Source: Pseudomonas sp. Au-Pse12 | Lineage (GTDB): Bacteria; Pseudomonadota; Gammaproteobacteria; Pseudomonadales; Pseudomonadaceae | Assembly: GCF_021341665.1 (NCBI RefSeq) | Contig: NZ_JAJTTH010000005.1 | Coordinates: 1 to 64,000, forward strand | Length of the DNA: 64,000 nucleotides | Direction: 5' to 3' | In this document: positions 44,818-52,886 of the stretch, one piece after another | Layout: each line of letters opens with the position of its first letter | Position numbering within the stretch: the stretch's first letter is position 1 | Notes under the pieces: generated by a model | Seen by the model: only the letters and a program-made list of their open reading frames with translations | Database searches by the model: none | What the model was told of the DNA's origin: nothing | Program-made: the position numbers and the translations under genes

Positions 44818-45783
44818 CTAGAAGGCAAACTGGCCGTCGAACACCGGCTTGTTGTCCACCGTCAGCACTCCCGAGCTGAAGATCAGGTCCAGGTGGTGGC
44901 TGCCCTTGGCGCCGCCTCCCAGCCCCAGGTGCAGGCCGCAGTGACGTTCCTCGAAGCCGGAATTGCGCCCATAGAGGGACCTGATGCCCTCGTTGGTGCC
45001 GATGCCCAGTTCCTCAATGCGCCGGTTGGACGGATTGGCGTTCAGGTACTTGTTGAAGTCATTGGCCAGCCCGGGCACCTCGGTGGCGACCCGGCTGATA
45101 CTCGAGTTGTCGATCCACAGCTCCAGCGGTGCTTTCAGTACCCCGTATTTGCGGGCGAAGGGGATGGTGCTGAGGAAGGTGCCGAGAAACTTCACATGAC
45201 CGTTGATGGCATCGCTGTGGGTGGCGATTTCCCCCGGTGCCAGGTCGTAGTTGCCGACGCCGTTGATGTCGGTCCATTTCCTCACGCTGCTCAAGGGCGC
45301 CTCGAAATATGAGCCCTGCGGGTCGCTGAAGCTCAGGGTCGAGGCCTGGGACAGGCGGCGGATCAAGGTGGCATTGAGGTCGGCGATGCGCTGGGGCTCG
45401 ACGCTGAAGGTGTCGTAGAAGTACTCGCCGTAATCCTTGAACAGCAGCGACTTCTTCCAGTGCTCGGCCATCAGCCCGTGCAGGGGGCGGAGGAACTCCG
45501 GGCCGTCGGGGCGCGGCTGGGGCAGGGTCGAGGAATCGTAGAAAAAGATGTACAGGTCGCACTCGATGATCGCCCGGGCCAGCTGTTCGGCGGGTTCCAG
45601 GTCCAGGCGCAGGGCGCTGATCGTCAACGGCGTGGCCTGGCGCGACTGTTCGACGATGGCGCCGACCATGGCCTGGTACTCGGCGGTGTGGCCGATCACC
45701 ACCCTGGGTTTCCGAGTGCCGCTCAAGGCCGGGTGTCGTTCGAGGTAATACAGGAAATGGTGGATGGCGCGGGTCTGGTCCAT
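44818..45783 (-). CDS. M29-like metallopeptidase (aminopeptidase T-like) linked to a small peptide gene
   Basis: 321 residues from ATG 45783 with GGGAGG upstream. The C-terminal half shows the layout of M29 aminopeptidases: LELWIDNSSISRVAT, RIEELGIGTNEGI, FEERHCGLHLGLGGGA and SHHLDLIF, with Glu, His and Asp residues where the two metal ions bind. The N-terminal half lacks close motifs but has an alpha/beta fold (VVIGHTAEYQAMVG). No signal peptide, so cytoplasmic. It follows a 45-codon peptide gene by 63 bases on the same strand, so it may cleave or modify that product; this is inference. Could also be an ordinary aminopeptidase. Confidence 0.7.
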   Translation of the reverse strand: MDQTRAIHHFLYYLERHPALSGTRKPRVVIGHTAEYQAMVGAIVEQSRQATPLTISALRLDLEPAEQLARAIIECDLYIFFYDSSTLPQPRPDGPEFLRPLHGLMAEHWKKSLLFKDYGEYFYDTFSVEPQRIADLNATLIRRLSQASTLSFSDPQGSYFEAPLSSVRKWTDINGVGNYDLAPGEIATHSDAINGHVKFLGTFLSTIPFARKYGVLKAPLELWIDNSSISRVATEVPGLANDFNKYLNANPSNRRIEELGIGTNEGIRSLYGRNSGFEERHCGLHLGLGGGAKGSHHLDLIFSSGVLTVDNKPVFDGQFAF

Positions 45784-45846
45784 AAAACCTCCCTGGAGGA
45801 CAAAGGAGACCGGGGCAGGCGTGGTGCCTGCTCCGGCCCGGGCGCC

Positions 45847-45984
45847 TTACATCGGCCACATGGCAGTGCCGAATGGCACCACCGCGTCGGCCTGCATCAT
45901 TTCCACTGCGGCTTCATGGGTTGTGGCTTCGAACCAGTCGTCCAGCTGCAGTTCGGTTTCCAGGTCCTGTTCAAGTGCTTGCAT
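45847..45984 (-). CDS. 45-residue acidic peptide, possible precursor or sensor peptide
   Basis: 45 codons starting at 45984 with an excellent AGGAG site seven bases upstream. Residues 1-32 are acidic and helical (MQALEQDLETELQLDDWFEA and following); the last 12 are hydrophobic, AVVPFGTAMWPM, with Pro, Trp and Met. Leader-plus-core layout and linkage to a peptidase-like enzyme recall ribosomally made modified peptides, but no known modification enzyme is beside it and there is no Cys. A simple small regulatory protein is also possible. Confidence 0.7.
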   Translation of the reverse strand: MQALEQDLETELQLDDWFEATTHEAAVEMMQADAVVPFGTAMWPM

Positions 45985-46501
45985 GGTGTCTCTCCTAGAT
46001 ACAGTGCGTAAGCAGTCCATTGTTGGAGCAGTTGAACAGCGGCGAACGGGAGGGTTACGGGGCCGTCCAGCCACTCCGGGAACTTGCCGGATGAGTGATC
46101 CGGCAAGTGGCTGGAAACCTAGTCCAGGGGATTTTGAAGTGCAAAAAAATAATTAGATTATTTTCTGCTGGACTTTATTTTCTATTTTTCACTGAAAGAT
46201 TTATTGCTTGAAAACAAAAAGCTAAGGCTTTCCCCGGTGCCGAGCGGCTTGGGTGTCAATTTGCAGTCGGCGCCCTGGATGATCTGCCTTGGCAATTTAT
46301 CGTTACGCGTCGTAAAGAAAACATGACGAGAAGGGCCATGAACTGGCCGCAATGCGTCGTCGCGCAGCGGCTGTAAGGAAAAGCTTCCGAAGGATGCCTG
46401 GAAAAGCCAGCGCCAAGGCTCTAGGCCGCTTGTTCCGGGGCGCCAAGGCAGGTGAGATGCACACCTGCCTGCGTACAGGTACATAACAAGAAGGAGGCGC
46501 A
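45985..46501. other. Divergent intergenic region, partly AT-rich
   Basis: Holds the promoter of the peptide/peptidase unit (AT-rich 46135-46220) and anything driving the forward 49-codon ORF. A 12-codon forward frame, ATGAACTGGCCG to TAA at 46338-46376, with GAGAAGGG ahead of it, is noted but not called. Confidence 0.5.
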
Positions 46502-46651
46502 ATGAACGCCGTAACCGTCTTTCACCAATACCCTTCGATGGGCGATGGCCTTCGCTCATTCATCGACGACCCCACGCGGTCCGTCCACTTTTTTGCCGCC
46601 GATGCCGAGCATCGAGCCGGCCCCGCGGGATCCCGGTTACCGGCACGCTGA
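46502..46651 (+). CDS. Small ORF (49 aa) with a very strong ribosome site
   Basis: 49 codons with AAGGAGG just before the ATG, the best Shine-Dalgarno match in the region. The product is unremarkable (VTVFHQYPSMGDGLRSFI start, Arg/Ala-rich end) and I recognise no family. It precedes the probable promoter of the amino-acid permease, so it is not clearly in that operon. Real translation is plausible; function unknown. Confidence 0.45.
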   Translation: MNAVTVFHQYPSMGDGLRSFIDDPTRSVHFFAADAEHRAGPAGSRLPAR

Positions 46652-46684
46652 AACAGCGGTGTCTGGCGACAGGGGGGCAGGGGT

Positions 46685-46690
46685 GTACAA
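46685..46690 (+). promoter_or_regulatory. Probable -10 of the aromatic permease leader transcript
   Basis: TACAAT with TGGCGACA about 15 bases upstream. The transcript would carry an untranslated leader of about 190 bases before the leader peptide, containing small hairpins, for example CAAGGT-TATCC-ACCTTG near 46802-46820. Confidence 0.45.
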
Positions 46691-46886
46691 TGCGCGGCGT
46701 TTTAACTGTGACCCAACTGCGTACCCGCGCATTTTGCGTCTGCGCCGCGTGTTTCAGCTTGCCCCGAGGGTGCTGAAAACACCGCTGCCGGGCCAATAAA
46801 CTCAAGGTTATCCACCTTGTTCACCCCGCCGCGTCACGAGCGTGGTGGGTTCGATTTCGTCACAGATAAAAACAAACAGGTGACGC

Positions 46887-46949
46887 ATGACCGTTAAAAA
46901 AACGCTGAACTTCTGGTGCCTGCGCTGGGGTTTGATCCGCGCCGCTTAA
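46887..46949 (+). CDS. Leader peptide of the aromatic amino-acid permease gene (20 aa)
   Basis: 20-codon ORF MTVKKTLNFWCLRWGLIRAA, stop TAA at 46947, 54 bases before the permease. It has a weak AGGTGA site. Two Trp and one Phe in 20 codons is far above expectation. Such a peptide before a permease for aromatic amino acids suggests translation-dependent regulation, like TnaC or a Trp/Phe attenuator. No T-rich terminator follows it, so a Rho-dependent or translational mechanism is more likely. Inferred from position and composition only. Confidence 0.6.
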   Translation: MTVKKTLNFWCLRWGLIRAA

Positions 46950-47003
46950 GCCTTTACCGGGCGGCAACGTCTGACACACATTACCTTGCGTGAGAGCCTT
47001 TTC

Positions 47004-48425
47004 ATGAGTGGACAAAACTCGCATTCGGGCGAGCTGAAACGCGGCCTGAAAAATCGCCACATTCAACTGATCGCCCTGGGCGGCGCGATCGGTACCGGTT
47101 TGTTCCTGGGGTCGGCCGGGGTGCTCAAATCCGCCGGCCCGTCGATGATCCTCGGCTACGCCATCTGCGGTTTCATCGCGTTCATGATCATGCGCCAGCT
47201 CGGCGAGATGATCGTCGAGGAGCCAGTCGCCGGCTCCTTCAGCCACTTTGCCCATAAGTACTGGGGTGGTTTCGCCGGTTTTCTCTCGGGCTGGAACTGC
47301 TGGATCCTCTACATCCTGGTGGGCATGTCGGAGCTGACCGCGGTTGGCAAGTACGTGCACTACTGGTGGCCGGACGTCCCGACCTGGGCTTCGGCGGCGG
47401 TGTTCTTCGTGATGATCAACGCCATCAACCTGGCCAACGTCAAGGTCTTCGGCGAGGCCGAGTTCTGGTTCGCCATCATCAAGGTGGTGGCCATCGTCGG
47501 CATGATCGCCCTGGGCAGCTATCTGCTGGTCAGCGGTCACGGCGGCCCGCAGGCCTCGGTGAGCAACCTCTGGTCCCACGGCGGCTTCTTCCCCAACGGC
47601 GTGAGCGGGCTGGTGATGGCCATGGCGATCATCATGTTCTCCTTCGGCGGCCTGGAAATGCTCGGCTTCACCGCTGCTGAAGCCGACAAGCCGAAGACCG
47701 TGATTCCCAAGGCGATCAATCAGGTGATCTACCGCATCCTGATCTTCTACATCGGCGCTTTGGTAGTGCTGCTGTCGCTGACACCGTGGGACACCCTGCT
47801 GGTGACCCTGAACGCTTCCGGCGATGCCTACAGTGGCAGCCCGTTCGTCCAGGTGTTCTCGATGCTGGGCAGCAACACCGCGGCGCACATCCTCAACTTC
47901 GTGGTCCTGACCGCGGCGCTGTCGGTGTACAACAGCGGCACCTACTGCAACAGCCGCATGCTGCTGGGCATGGCCGAGCAGGGCGATGCGCCGAAAGTCC
48001 TGGCCAAGATCGACAAGCGCGGCGTGCCGGTGATGTCGATCCTCGCCTCGGCGGTGGTGACCTTCGTCGCCGTGGTGCTCAACTACCTGATCCCGCAGCA
48101 TGCCCTGGAGCTGCTGATGTCCCTGGTGGTGGCCACCCTGGTGATCAACTGGGCGATGATCAGCTACTCGCACTTCAAGTTCCGCCAGCACATGAACCGC
48201 ACCGGCCAGACCTCGCTGTTCAAGGCCTTGTGGTACCCCTACGGCAACTACGTCTGCCTGGCGTTCGTGGTGTTCATCCTCGGCATCATGCTGATGATCC
48301 CGGGCATCCAGATCTCGGTGTACGCGATCCCGGTGTGGGTGGTGTTCATGTGGGTCTGCTACCTGATCAAGAACAAGCGCAGTGCCCAGCATGCGCTGCA
48401 GGCGGCCAGCCCTTCGCTGAAGTAA
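47004..48425 (+). CDS. Aromatic amino-acid permease (AroP/PheP-like)
   Basis: 473 residues from ATG 47004. Twelve-helix APC-family transporter. The N-terminus RGLKNRHIQLIALGGAIGTGLFLG and IMRQLGEMIVEEPVAGSFSHFA are the amino-acid-transporter signatures, and FSFGGLEMLGFTAAEA plus LSVYNSGTYCNSRML agree closely with E. coli PheP and AroP. Imports phenylalanine, tyrosine or tryptophan by proton symport. Preceded by a leader peptide with Phe and Trp codons. It would supply the phhABC catabolic genes encoded a few kilobases away. Confidence 0.88.
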   Translation: MSGQNSHSGELKRGLKNRHIQLIALGGAIGTGLFLGSAGVLKSAGPSMILGYAICGFIAFMIMRQLGEMIVEEPVAGSFSHFAHKYWGGFAGFLSGWNCWILYILVGMSELTAVGKYVHYWWPDVPTWASAAVFFVMINAINLANVKVFGEAEFWFAIIKVVAIVGMIALGSYLLVSGHGGPQASVSNLWSHGGFFPNGVSGLVMAMAIIMFSFGGLEMLGFTAAEADKPKTVIPKAINQVIYRILIFYIGALVVLLSLTPWDTLLVTLNASGDAYSGSPFVQVFSMLGSNTAAHILNFVVLTAALSVYNSGTYCNSRMLLGMAEQGDAPKVLAKIDKRGVPVMSILASAVVTFVAVVLNYLIPQHALELLMSLVVATLVINWAMISYSHFKFRQHMNRTGQTSLFKALWYPYGNYVCLAFVVFILGIMLMIPGIQISVYAIPVWVVFMWVCYLIKNKRSAQHALQAASPSLK

Positions 48426-48445
48426 GGGCGGCCCCGGCCATGACT

Positions 48446-48468
48446 AACCCGGCTCCGGCCGGGTTTTT
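48446..48468 (+). terminator. Rho-independent terminator after the permease
   Basis: AACCCGGC, loop TCCG, GCCGGGTT, then TTTT. Confidence 0.9.
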
Positions 48469-48573
48469 CATGCCTGTGACCTTTGTGGGAGGCGCTGGCT
48501 TGCCAGCGAAGAGGCCCGCAAGAGCATGGGGAATGGGGGTATCCTGTGCGCCCTGAAAACGGATTCCTGTTCC

Positions 48574-48987
48574 ATGCTGGTGATTTCCAACAACGTGCAT
48601 CTGCCGGATGCCGAGATCGAGCTGACCGCCATCCGCGCCCAGGGCGCCGGAGGGCAGAACGTCAATAAAGTGTCCAGCGCGGTGCATTTGCGCTTCGACA
48701 TTCCGGCCTCGTCCCTGCCGCCGTTCTACAAGGAGCGCCTGCTGGCGCTGCGCGACAGCCGCATCACCAGTGACGGCGTGATCGTCCTCAAGGCCCAGCA
48801 ATACCGTACCCAGGAGCAGAACCGTGCCGATGCCCTGGAGCGCCTCACCGAGCTGATTCTCAGCGCCATCAAGGTGGAGAAGAAACGCCGCCCGACCAAG
48901 CCGACCCTGGGCTCGAAGAAGCGCCGCCTGGAAACCAAGGCCAAGCGCGGCAGCATCAAGGCCGGGCGCGGCAAAGTGGACTTCTAG
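48574..48987 (+). CDS. arfB: Peptidyl-tRNA hydrolase ArfB
   Basis: 137 residues from ATG 48574 (preceded by a weak site; an upstream in-frame Met is poorer). Ribosome-rescue factor that enters stalled ribosomes and hydrolyses peptidyl-tRNA. The GGQ motif lies in [21 protein letters not shown], and the basic C-terminal tail that fills the empty mRNA channel ([21 protein letters not shown]) is intact. The TAG stop is part of the palindrome CTAG (48984-48987) that also forms the stop of the opposite MFS gene. Confidence 0.93.
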   Translation: MLVISNNVHLPDAEIELTAIRAQGAGGQNVNKVSSAVHLRFDIPASSLPPFYKERLLALRDSRITSDGVIVLKAQQYRTQEQNRADALERLTELILSAIKVEKKRRPTKPTLGSKKRRLETKAKRGSIKAGRGKVDF

Positions 48988-50183
48988 CGCGCCTCGCGTT
49001 CCTGGCGCAGCTTGGGCGCCTGGTGGTGCAGGTACAGGCTCAGCACCAGGCCGCTGCAGGCGGCGATGGCGGCGAAGAGGAAGATCGAGGCAAAGCCGAA
49101 GCCGGCGGCAATCGCCCCGGCCAGGGGGCCGGTGATGCCCAGCGACAGGTCGATGAACAGCGAGTAGGCGCCCACCGCGGCACCACGGCTGGAGGCCGGC
49201 ACCAGGTTCACCGCTTCCACCCCCAGGGCCGGGAACACCAGGGAGAAGCCGAAGCCGCTCAAGGCTGCGCCGGCCAGGGCCCAGTGGGCGTCGGGAGCCA
49301 GCCACAGCAGCAACAGGCCGAGGGTTTCCACCGACAGGCAGGCAATTGCCACGCGAAAGCCGCCGAGGCGGTTGATCAGGTTGCCGAACAGCAGGCGGGC
49401 ACCGATGAAGCTGGCGCCGAACAGGCTCAGGCACAGCACGGCGTTGGCCCAATGCTGAGTGGCGTAGTACAGGGTGATGAAGGTGGCGATGGTGCCAAAG
49501 CCGATGGAGCCCAGGGCTAGGCCGCAGCCGTGGGGGAAGACTTTGCCCAGCACGTGGATGAACGGCAGGCGTTCGCCGGCGACGATGGGCGCGGCGAGTT
49601 TTGGCCAGGCCAGCAGCAGGCCGATCAACGCCAGCAGGATGATGCTCGCGCCCATGCTCCACAGCCCCAGCTGATTCACCAGCCATACCCCCAGCGGTGC
49701 GCCGATGGCCAGGGCGCCGTAGCTGGCGATGCCGTTCCAGGAAATCACCTTGGCGGTGTTCTGCGCGCCGACCCGGCCGATGCCCCAGCCGATGGCGCCC
49801 GAGCCCACCAGGCTTTCCGCGCTGCCCAGGACCAGGCGGCCGATCAGCAGGCTGACCAGGCTCAGGGTCGGCAGGGCCTGTAGCCAGGCCGAGAGCAGCA
49901 TGAACACCCCGCTCAGGCCGCAGCCGGCCAGGCCGTACATCACCGCGCGCTTGCTGCCCAGGTTGTCGATGATGCGCCCGGCGTACGGTCGGCTGAGCAG
50001 GGTGGCCAGGTACTGCACGCTGATCACCAGGCCGGCAATCACTGCGCCAAAACCCAGGTCGCTGTGCACATAGCCCGGCAGTACCGCCAGCGGAATGCCG
50101 ATATTCAGGTAGCCGATAAAGGTGAACAGAACGATGGAGACGACTTGCAGCGTGACCGTCAAGGGGCGCTGGGAATCTGGCAT
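48984..50183 (-). CDS. MFS transporter (YhhS/YfcJ-like)
   Basis: 399-residue membrane protein with twelve predicted helices. [20 protein letters not shown], the loop [21 protein letters not shown], and [22 protein letters not shown] match the YhhS group, implicated in small-molecule or drug export in enterics. Substrate unknown. Tail-to-tail overlap of 4 bases with arfB through a shared CTAG. Confidence 0.86.
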   Translation of the reverse strand: MPDSQRPLTVTLQVVSIVLFTFIGYLNIGIPLAVLPGYVHSDLGFGAVIAGLVISVQYLATLLSRPYAGRIIDNLGSKRAVMYGLAGCGLSGVFMLLSAWLQALPTLSLVSLLIGRLVLGSAESLVGSGAIGWGIGRVGAQNTAKVISWNGIASYGALAIGAPLGVWLVNQLGLWSMGASIILLALIGLLLAWPKLAAPIVAGERLPFIHVLGKVFPHGCGLALGSIGFGTIATFITLYYATQHWANAVLCLSLFGASFIGARLLFGNLINRLGGFRVAIACLSVETLGLLLLWLAPDAHWALAGAALSGFGFSLVFPALGVEAVNLVPASSRGAAVGAYSLFIDLSLGITGPLAGAIAAGFGFASIFLFAAIAACSGLVLSLYLHHQAPKLRQEREAR

Positions 50184-50300
50184 GGGGAGGGGACCACTGC
50201 GACAGCTGAATAGATAGGGTGCTTATGATACCGATGTGCAGGGAGGGGTTGTGGGAGAAATCGACGTGTTGTTCAGATTTTTACCTGGCCAGTTGCCGGC
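50184..50300. other. Intergenic region upstream of the MFS gene
   Basis: Contains the divergent-side promoter of the MFS gene; nothing else recognised. Confidence 0.4.
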
Positions 50301-50483
50301 TCAGGCGTCTTTGCTGCCCAGCAAACGGGTGGTAACCAAGGCGGCCAGGGCGTTTTCCTGGGTGCCGAAGCGGGCAAGCAAGGCGGCCTGTTTTTCCGCG
50401 CTGAGGCGATTCCACACTTCGATCATCTGTTCGGCAGCGCCGATCAGCACGCTGGCTTGGGTTTCGCTGAAAGATTCGGTCAT
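50301..50483 (-). CDS. Small hypothetical protein (60 aa)
   Basis: 60-residue helical protein, TESFSETQASVLIGAAEQMIEV and SAEKQAALLARFGTQENALAALVTTRLLG, no signal or cysteines. Conserved-looking composition and phase suggest a genuine small Pseudomonas protein. The ribosome site (GAGCC) is weak. A perfect hairpin lies just upstream, separating it from the 43-residue gene. Confidence 0.55.
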   Translation of the reverse strand: MTESFSETQASVLIGAAEQMIEVWNRLSAEKQAALLARFGTQENALAALVTTRLLGSKDA

Positions 50484-50517
50484 GGTGTGGCGGGGCTCGG
50501 GGGGAGGGTTTCAGGCG

Positions 50518-50550
50518 GTGTGGAAAGCGCTTGAGTAGCGCTTTCCACAC
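50518..50550. terminator. Perfect 14-bp hairpin between two small genes
   Basis: GTGTGGAAAGCGCT, loop TGAGT, AGCGCTTTCCACAC. It lies 20 bases past the stop of the minus-strand 43-residue gene. There is no T run on either side, so it may be an RNA-stabilising or processing structure rather than a classical terminator. Confidence 0.65.
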
Positions 50551-50570
50551 GGTCTGGTTACAGCTCTTCT

Positions 50571-50702
50571 TCAGTCTTCGCTGTCGGCCTTGCGGCTGTC
50601 GGCGGCTTCTTGCACTGCAGGCTTTTGGGCGCTGGCTTGTGGCGGGGTTGTCTGCTCAGTTTCGTGCAGGCTTGGGAAGGGGAGATTCGGGATCTCATGC
50701 AT
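50571..50702 (-). CDS. Small hypothetical protein (43 aa)
   Basis: 43 codons starting at 50702 behind AGGAG with good spacing. Hydrophilic, Pro/Gln/Ala-rich, acidic end (DSRKADSED), probably unstructured. No family recognised. The strong ribosome site and a hairpin right after the stop argue for a real short gene. Confidence 0.5.
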   Translation of the reverse strand: MHEIPNLPFPSLHETEQTTPPQASAQKPAVQEAADSRKADSED

Positions 50703-50930
50703 GTCGTTGCTCCTCGCAAAGTCTGTTTTTTAAATCGCTGGGTAGATCCGCGCTTTTAAAAAGCCTGGGCAGGATACAGCAGTACAAATGACAGAAAGAT
50801 TTTTATTTCCCCTCGGTCGAGGGTCATTCGTCAGGTCCCGGGTGTTTTGGTGGCGCGTGACAGTGCATGGCCGCACCGGCCGCGGCCGCCCGGTGTTGCG
50901 CCGCAAAGAGCGCTGCACCGGGCTTGTTGC
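50703..50930. other. Intergenic region, nothing recognised
   Basis: AT-rich at 50725-50810, probably the promoter of the 43-residue gene, then GC-rich sequence up to the cupredoxin stop. No ORF supported. Confidence 0.5.
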
Positions 50931-51248
50931 CTAGGGTTGTGGCGGGCTGACGATGATCTTGCCGATCATCTGTGGGTGCAGGACGCAGAAGTACTGGTAG
51001 GTGCCGGGGGTATCGAACTGGTAGGAAAAGCGGTCGTTGGTGTCCAGGGCCGCGGAACGGAACAGCGTGTGGGTCTCCGTCACCGTGTGCGGTATCTGAT
51101 CGTCATTGACCCAGGTGACCCGGGTACCCGCGGTGATTTGCACATCCTGGGGGTTGTACATGAACTCGCGGATATCGATCTTCACCTCCTGGGCCCAGGC
51201 CGGCGTTGCCAGGCAGCCCAGGAGTAGCAGCGTGAGCAATGTCTTCAT
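50931..51248 (-). CDS. Cupredoxin-like periplasmic copper protein
   Basis: 105 residues from ATG 51248. Signal peptide residues 1-19 (LLLLGCLATPAWA), then a small plastocyanin-like domain. Copper ligands are in place: His in DDQIPHTVTE and Cys-x4-His in YFCVLHPQMIGKI with following Met. So it should bind one type-1 copper and carry electrons in the periplasm. It follows the phosphoesterase gene by 11 bases, forming a two-gene unit divergent from an ECF sigma factor. Confidence 0.87.
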   Translation of the reverse strand: MKTLLTLLLLGCLATPAWAQEVKIDIREFMYNPQDVQITAGTRVTWVNDDQIPHTVTETHTLFRSAALDTNDRFSYQFDTPGTYQYFCVLHPQMIGKIIVSPPQP

Positions 51249-51259
51249 CGCGCGGGACC

Positions 51260-52231
51260 TCAGACCAGGGTGGAGTCGATTAGCGCCAGGGGATGCTCGC
51301 CCTGGGTCGCGCGGACATCGGTGATGCCCAGGTAATTGCGCAATTGATCGGCGGCCACGGTCATCGGCCCCGGGTTCGCCGCCGCGCCGGGAGCCGGTTG
51401 CGGGTAGGCGGTGCCGCGAGCGGTATGGAACGTGATGTTGCCCTCGACCTTCTGGATGACCTGATGGATATGGCCGTTGAGGACCGTCACCGAGCCGAAG
51501 CGGCGCAGCAGGGCGATGGCCTGGTCGCCGTCCTCGGTGCCCCAGCCCCAGGGCTGGTAGATGGTCCACAACGGGATGTGGGTGAAGACCACGATCGGGG
51601 TGCTGCTGGTCACGGCCCGCAGGTCGTCCGCCAGCCAGGCCAGTTGCTCGGCGCCCAGGGTGGCTTCATGGCCGGGCTGCAGGTTGAAGACATTCACCAG
51701 GGCAATGAAGTGCACGCCCTGCTGGTCGAAGCTGTACCAGCCGTTGCCCCGCGTGCCCTTGCCATAGCGTTGCAGATAGAGCAGGCCGCCGCCTGCATCG
51801 AGGGTGTCGTGCTCGCCTGGTACATAGTGCACGGTGGACGGCAGGCCCTTGAGCAACTGGGCGGCGGTGTCGAACTCTTCAGCCCGGGACAGGTGGCTGA
51901 TGTCTCCGGTGTGGAGGATCAGCGCGGGCCGCTTGGGCAGGGCAATGACCTTGTCGATGGCCACTTGCAGGGTCTTGACCGGTTCCGGGTTGGCTTCCTT
52001 GTTGAAGCCGATATGCGAATCGCTGATCTGCACGAAGTGAAAACTGCTGTTCAGGGCACTGGGATCGGTCGGCTGGCCTGCCTGATCCAGGGCGAAGGCC
52101 CGCGGGATACCTCCGCTCAAGGCCCAGATGACGCCGGCGCCGGCCCAGGCCGAGCACTTGAGCAGGGTGCGCCGGTCGGGATTCTGCGGGCCTTCGGTGG
52201 TTCGGGTGTGCGATGTGACGGGAGTGTCCAT
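51260..52231 (-). CDS. Tat-exported metallophosphoesterase
   Basis: 323 residues from ATG 52231 (GAGGG upstream). A twin-arginine signal is seen at RRTLLKCSAWAGAGVIWAL, so the enzyme is folded before export. Calcineurin-like motifs: ISDSHIGFNKE, LHTGDISHLS, VPGEHDTLDA (Glu for the usual Asn), FTHIPLW and NGHIHQV. The GEHD substitution of the normally invariant GNHD Asn is notable. Substrate unknown. First gene of the unit with the cupredoxin, divergent from the ECF sigma operon 148 bases away. Confidence 0.84.
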   Translation of the reverse strand: MDTPVTSHTRTTEGPQNPDRRTLLKCSAWAGAGVIWALSGGIPRAFALDQAGQPTDPSALNSSFHFVQISDSHIGFNKEANPEPVKTLQVAIDKVIALPKRPALILHTGDISHLSRAEEFDTAAQLLKGLPSTVHYVPGEHDTLDAGGGLLYLQRYGKGTRGNGWYSFDQQGVHFIALVNVFNLQPGHEATLGAEQLAWLADDLRAVTSSTPIVVFTHIPLWTIYQPWGWGTEDGDQAIALLRRFGSVTVLNGHIHQVIQKVEGNITFHTARGTAYPQPAPGAAANPGPMTVAADQLRNYLGITDVRATQGEHPLALIDSTLV

Positions 52232-52379
52232 GGTGCGCCCTCGGTAGCGGTCTACAGTGATGGGTCTCACATCTGTAAAACCGCGCGGTGCAGGGCTTTA
52301 TTCCGGGAAGGCGTATTTTTATTTCGGGAATAAAATGCCGGCTTTCACCGTTATAGGGTGCAAAGGACACGGAGCCACC
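52232..52379. promoter_or_regulatory. Divergent regulatory region of the ECF/phosphoesterase units
   Basis: Contains two similar sequences 21 bases apart, ATTCCGGGAA (52300-52309) and ATTTCGGGAA (52321-52330). They could be ECF promoter -35-like elements or repressor sites. No binding protein can be named. Confidence 0.4.
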
Positions 52380-52886
52380 ATGACGCGATTCGAGGAACTG
52401 TTCCTGCCGCATCTGAATGCGGCCTATAACCTCGCGCGCTGGCTGACCGATAACGACAGCGCGGCCCAGGACGTGGTCCAGGAAAGCGCGTTTCGCGCGG
52501 TGAAGTTTCTCCATCGTTTCGACGGCAGCAATCCCAAGGCGTGGTTTCTGACCATAGTGCGCAACGAAAGCTACAACTGGCTCAAGGCTGCGGCGCGCCA
52601 GGGCGCGGTGGCTTTCGACGAGGCTTATGGCGAGGACGACCCGGCCCTGGCCGATGGGCGCACCCCGGAATGGCAGTTGATCCAGGGGCAGGAGGCCGCG
52701 CAGTTGCAACAGGCGCTTCAGGCCCTGGCGCCGGTGTTTCGTGAGGTGATAGTGCTCAAGGAGTTGGAAGACATGCCCTACAAGGACATTGCCAAGATCG
52801 TCGATATCCCCCTGGGAACGGTCATGTCGCGTCTGGCCAGGGCGCGCTCGCTGCTGCGGCTGCAACTGCAGAAGTCCCGGCCATGA
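52380..52886 (+). CDS. ECF-family RNA polymerase sigma factor
   Basis: 168 residues from ATG 52380 (GGAG upstream). Region 2 (LARWLTDNDSAAQDVVQESAFRAVKFL) and region 4 (VIVLKELEDMPYKDIAKIVDIPLGTVMSRLARARSLL) are intact; no domain 3, as in all ECF sigmas. Its stop overlaps the anti-sigma start by four bases, so both are made together. Target promoters are unknown; the divergent phosphoesterase/cupredoxin genes are obvious candidates. Confidence 0.92.
   Translation: MTRFEELFLPHLNAAYNLARWLTDNDSAAQDVVQESAFRAVKFLHRFDGSNPKAWFLTIVRNESYNWLKAAARQGAVAFDEAYGEDDPALADGRTPEWQLIQGQEAAQLQQALQALAPVFREVIVLKELEDMPYKDIAKIVDIPLGTVMSRLARARSLLRLQLQKSRP

Noticed and set aside
46182..46559. 125-codon minus-strand frame upstream of the peptide gene
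   Set aside because: No family resemblance, poor start context, spans the likely promoter region.
46860..48392. 510-codon minus-strand frame
   Set aside because: Antisense to the aromatic permease; His/Asp/Glu-rich composition typical of mirror frames.
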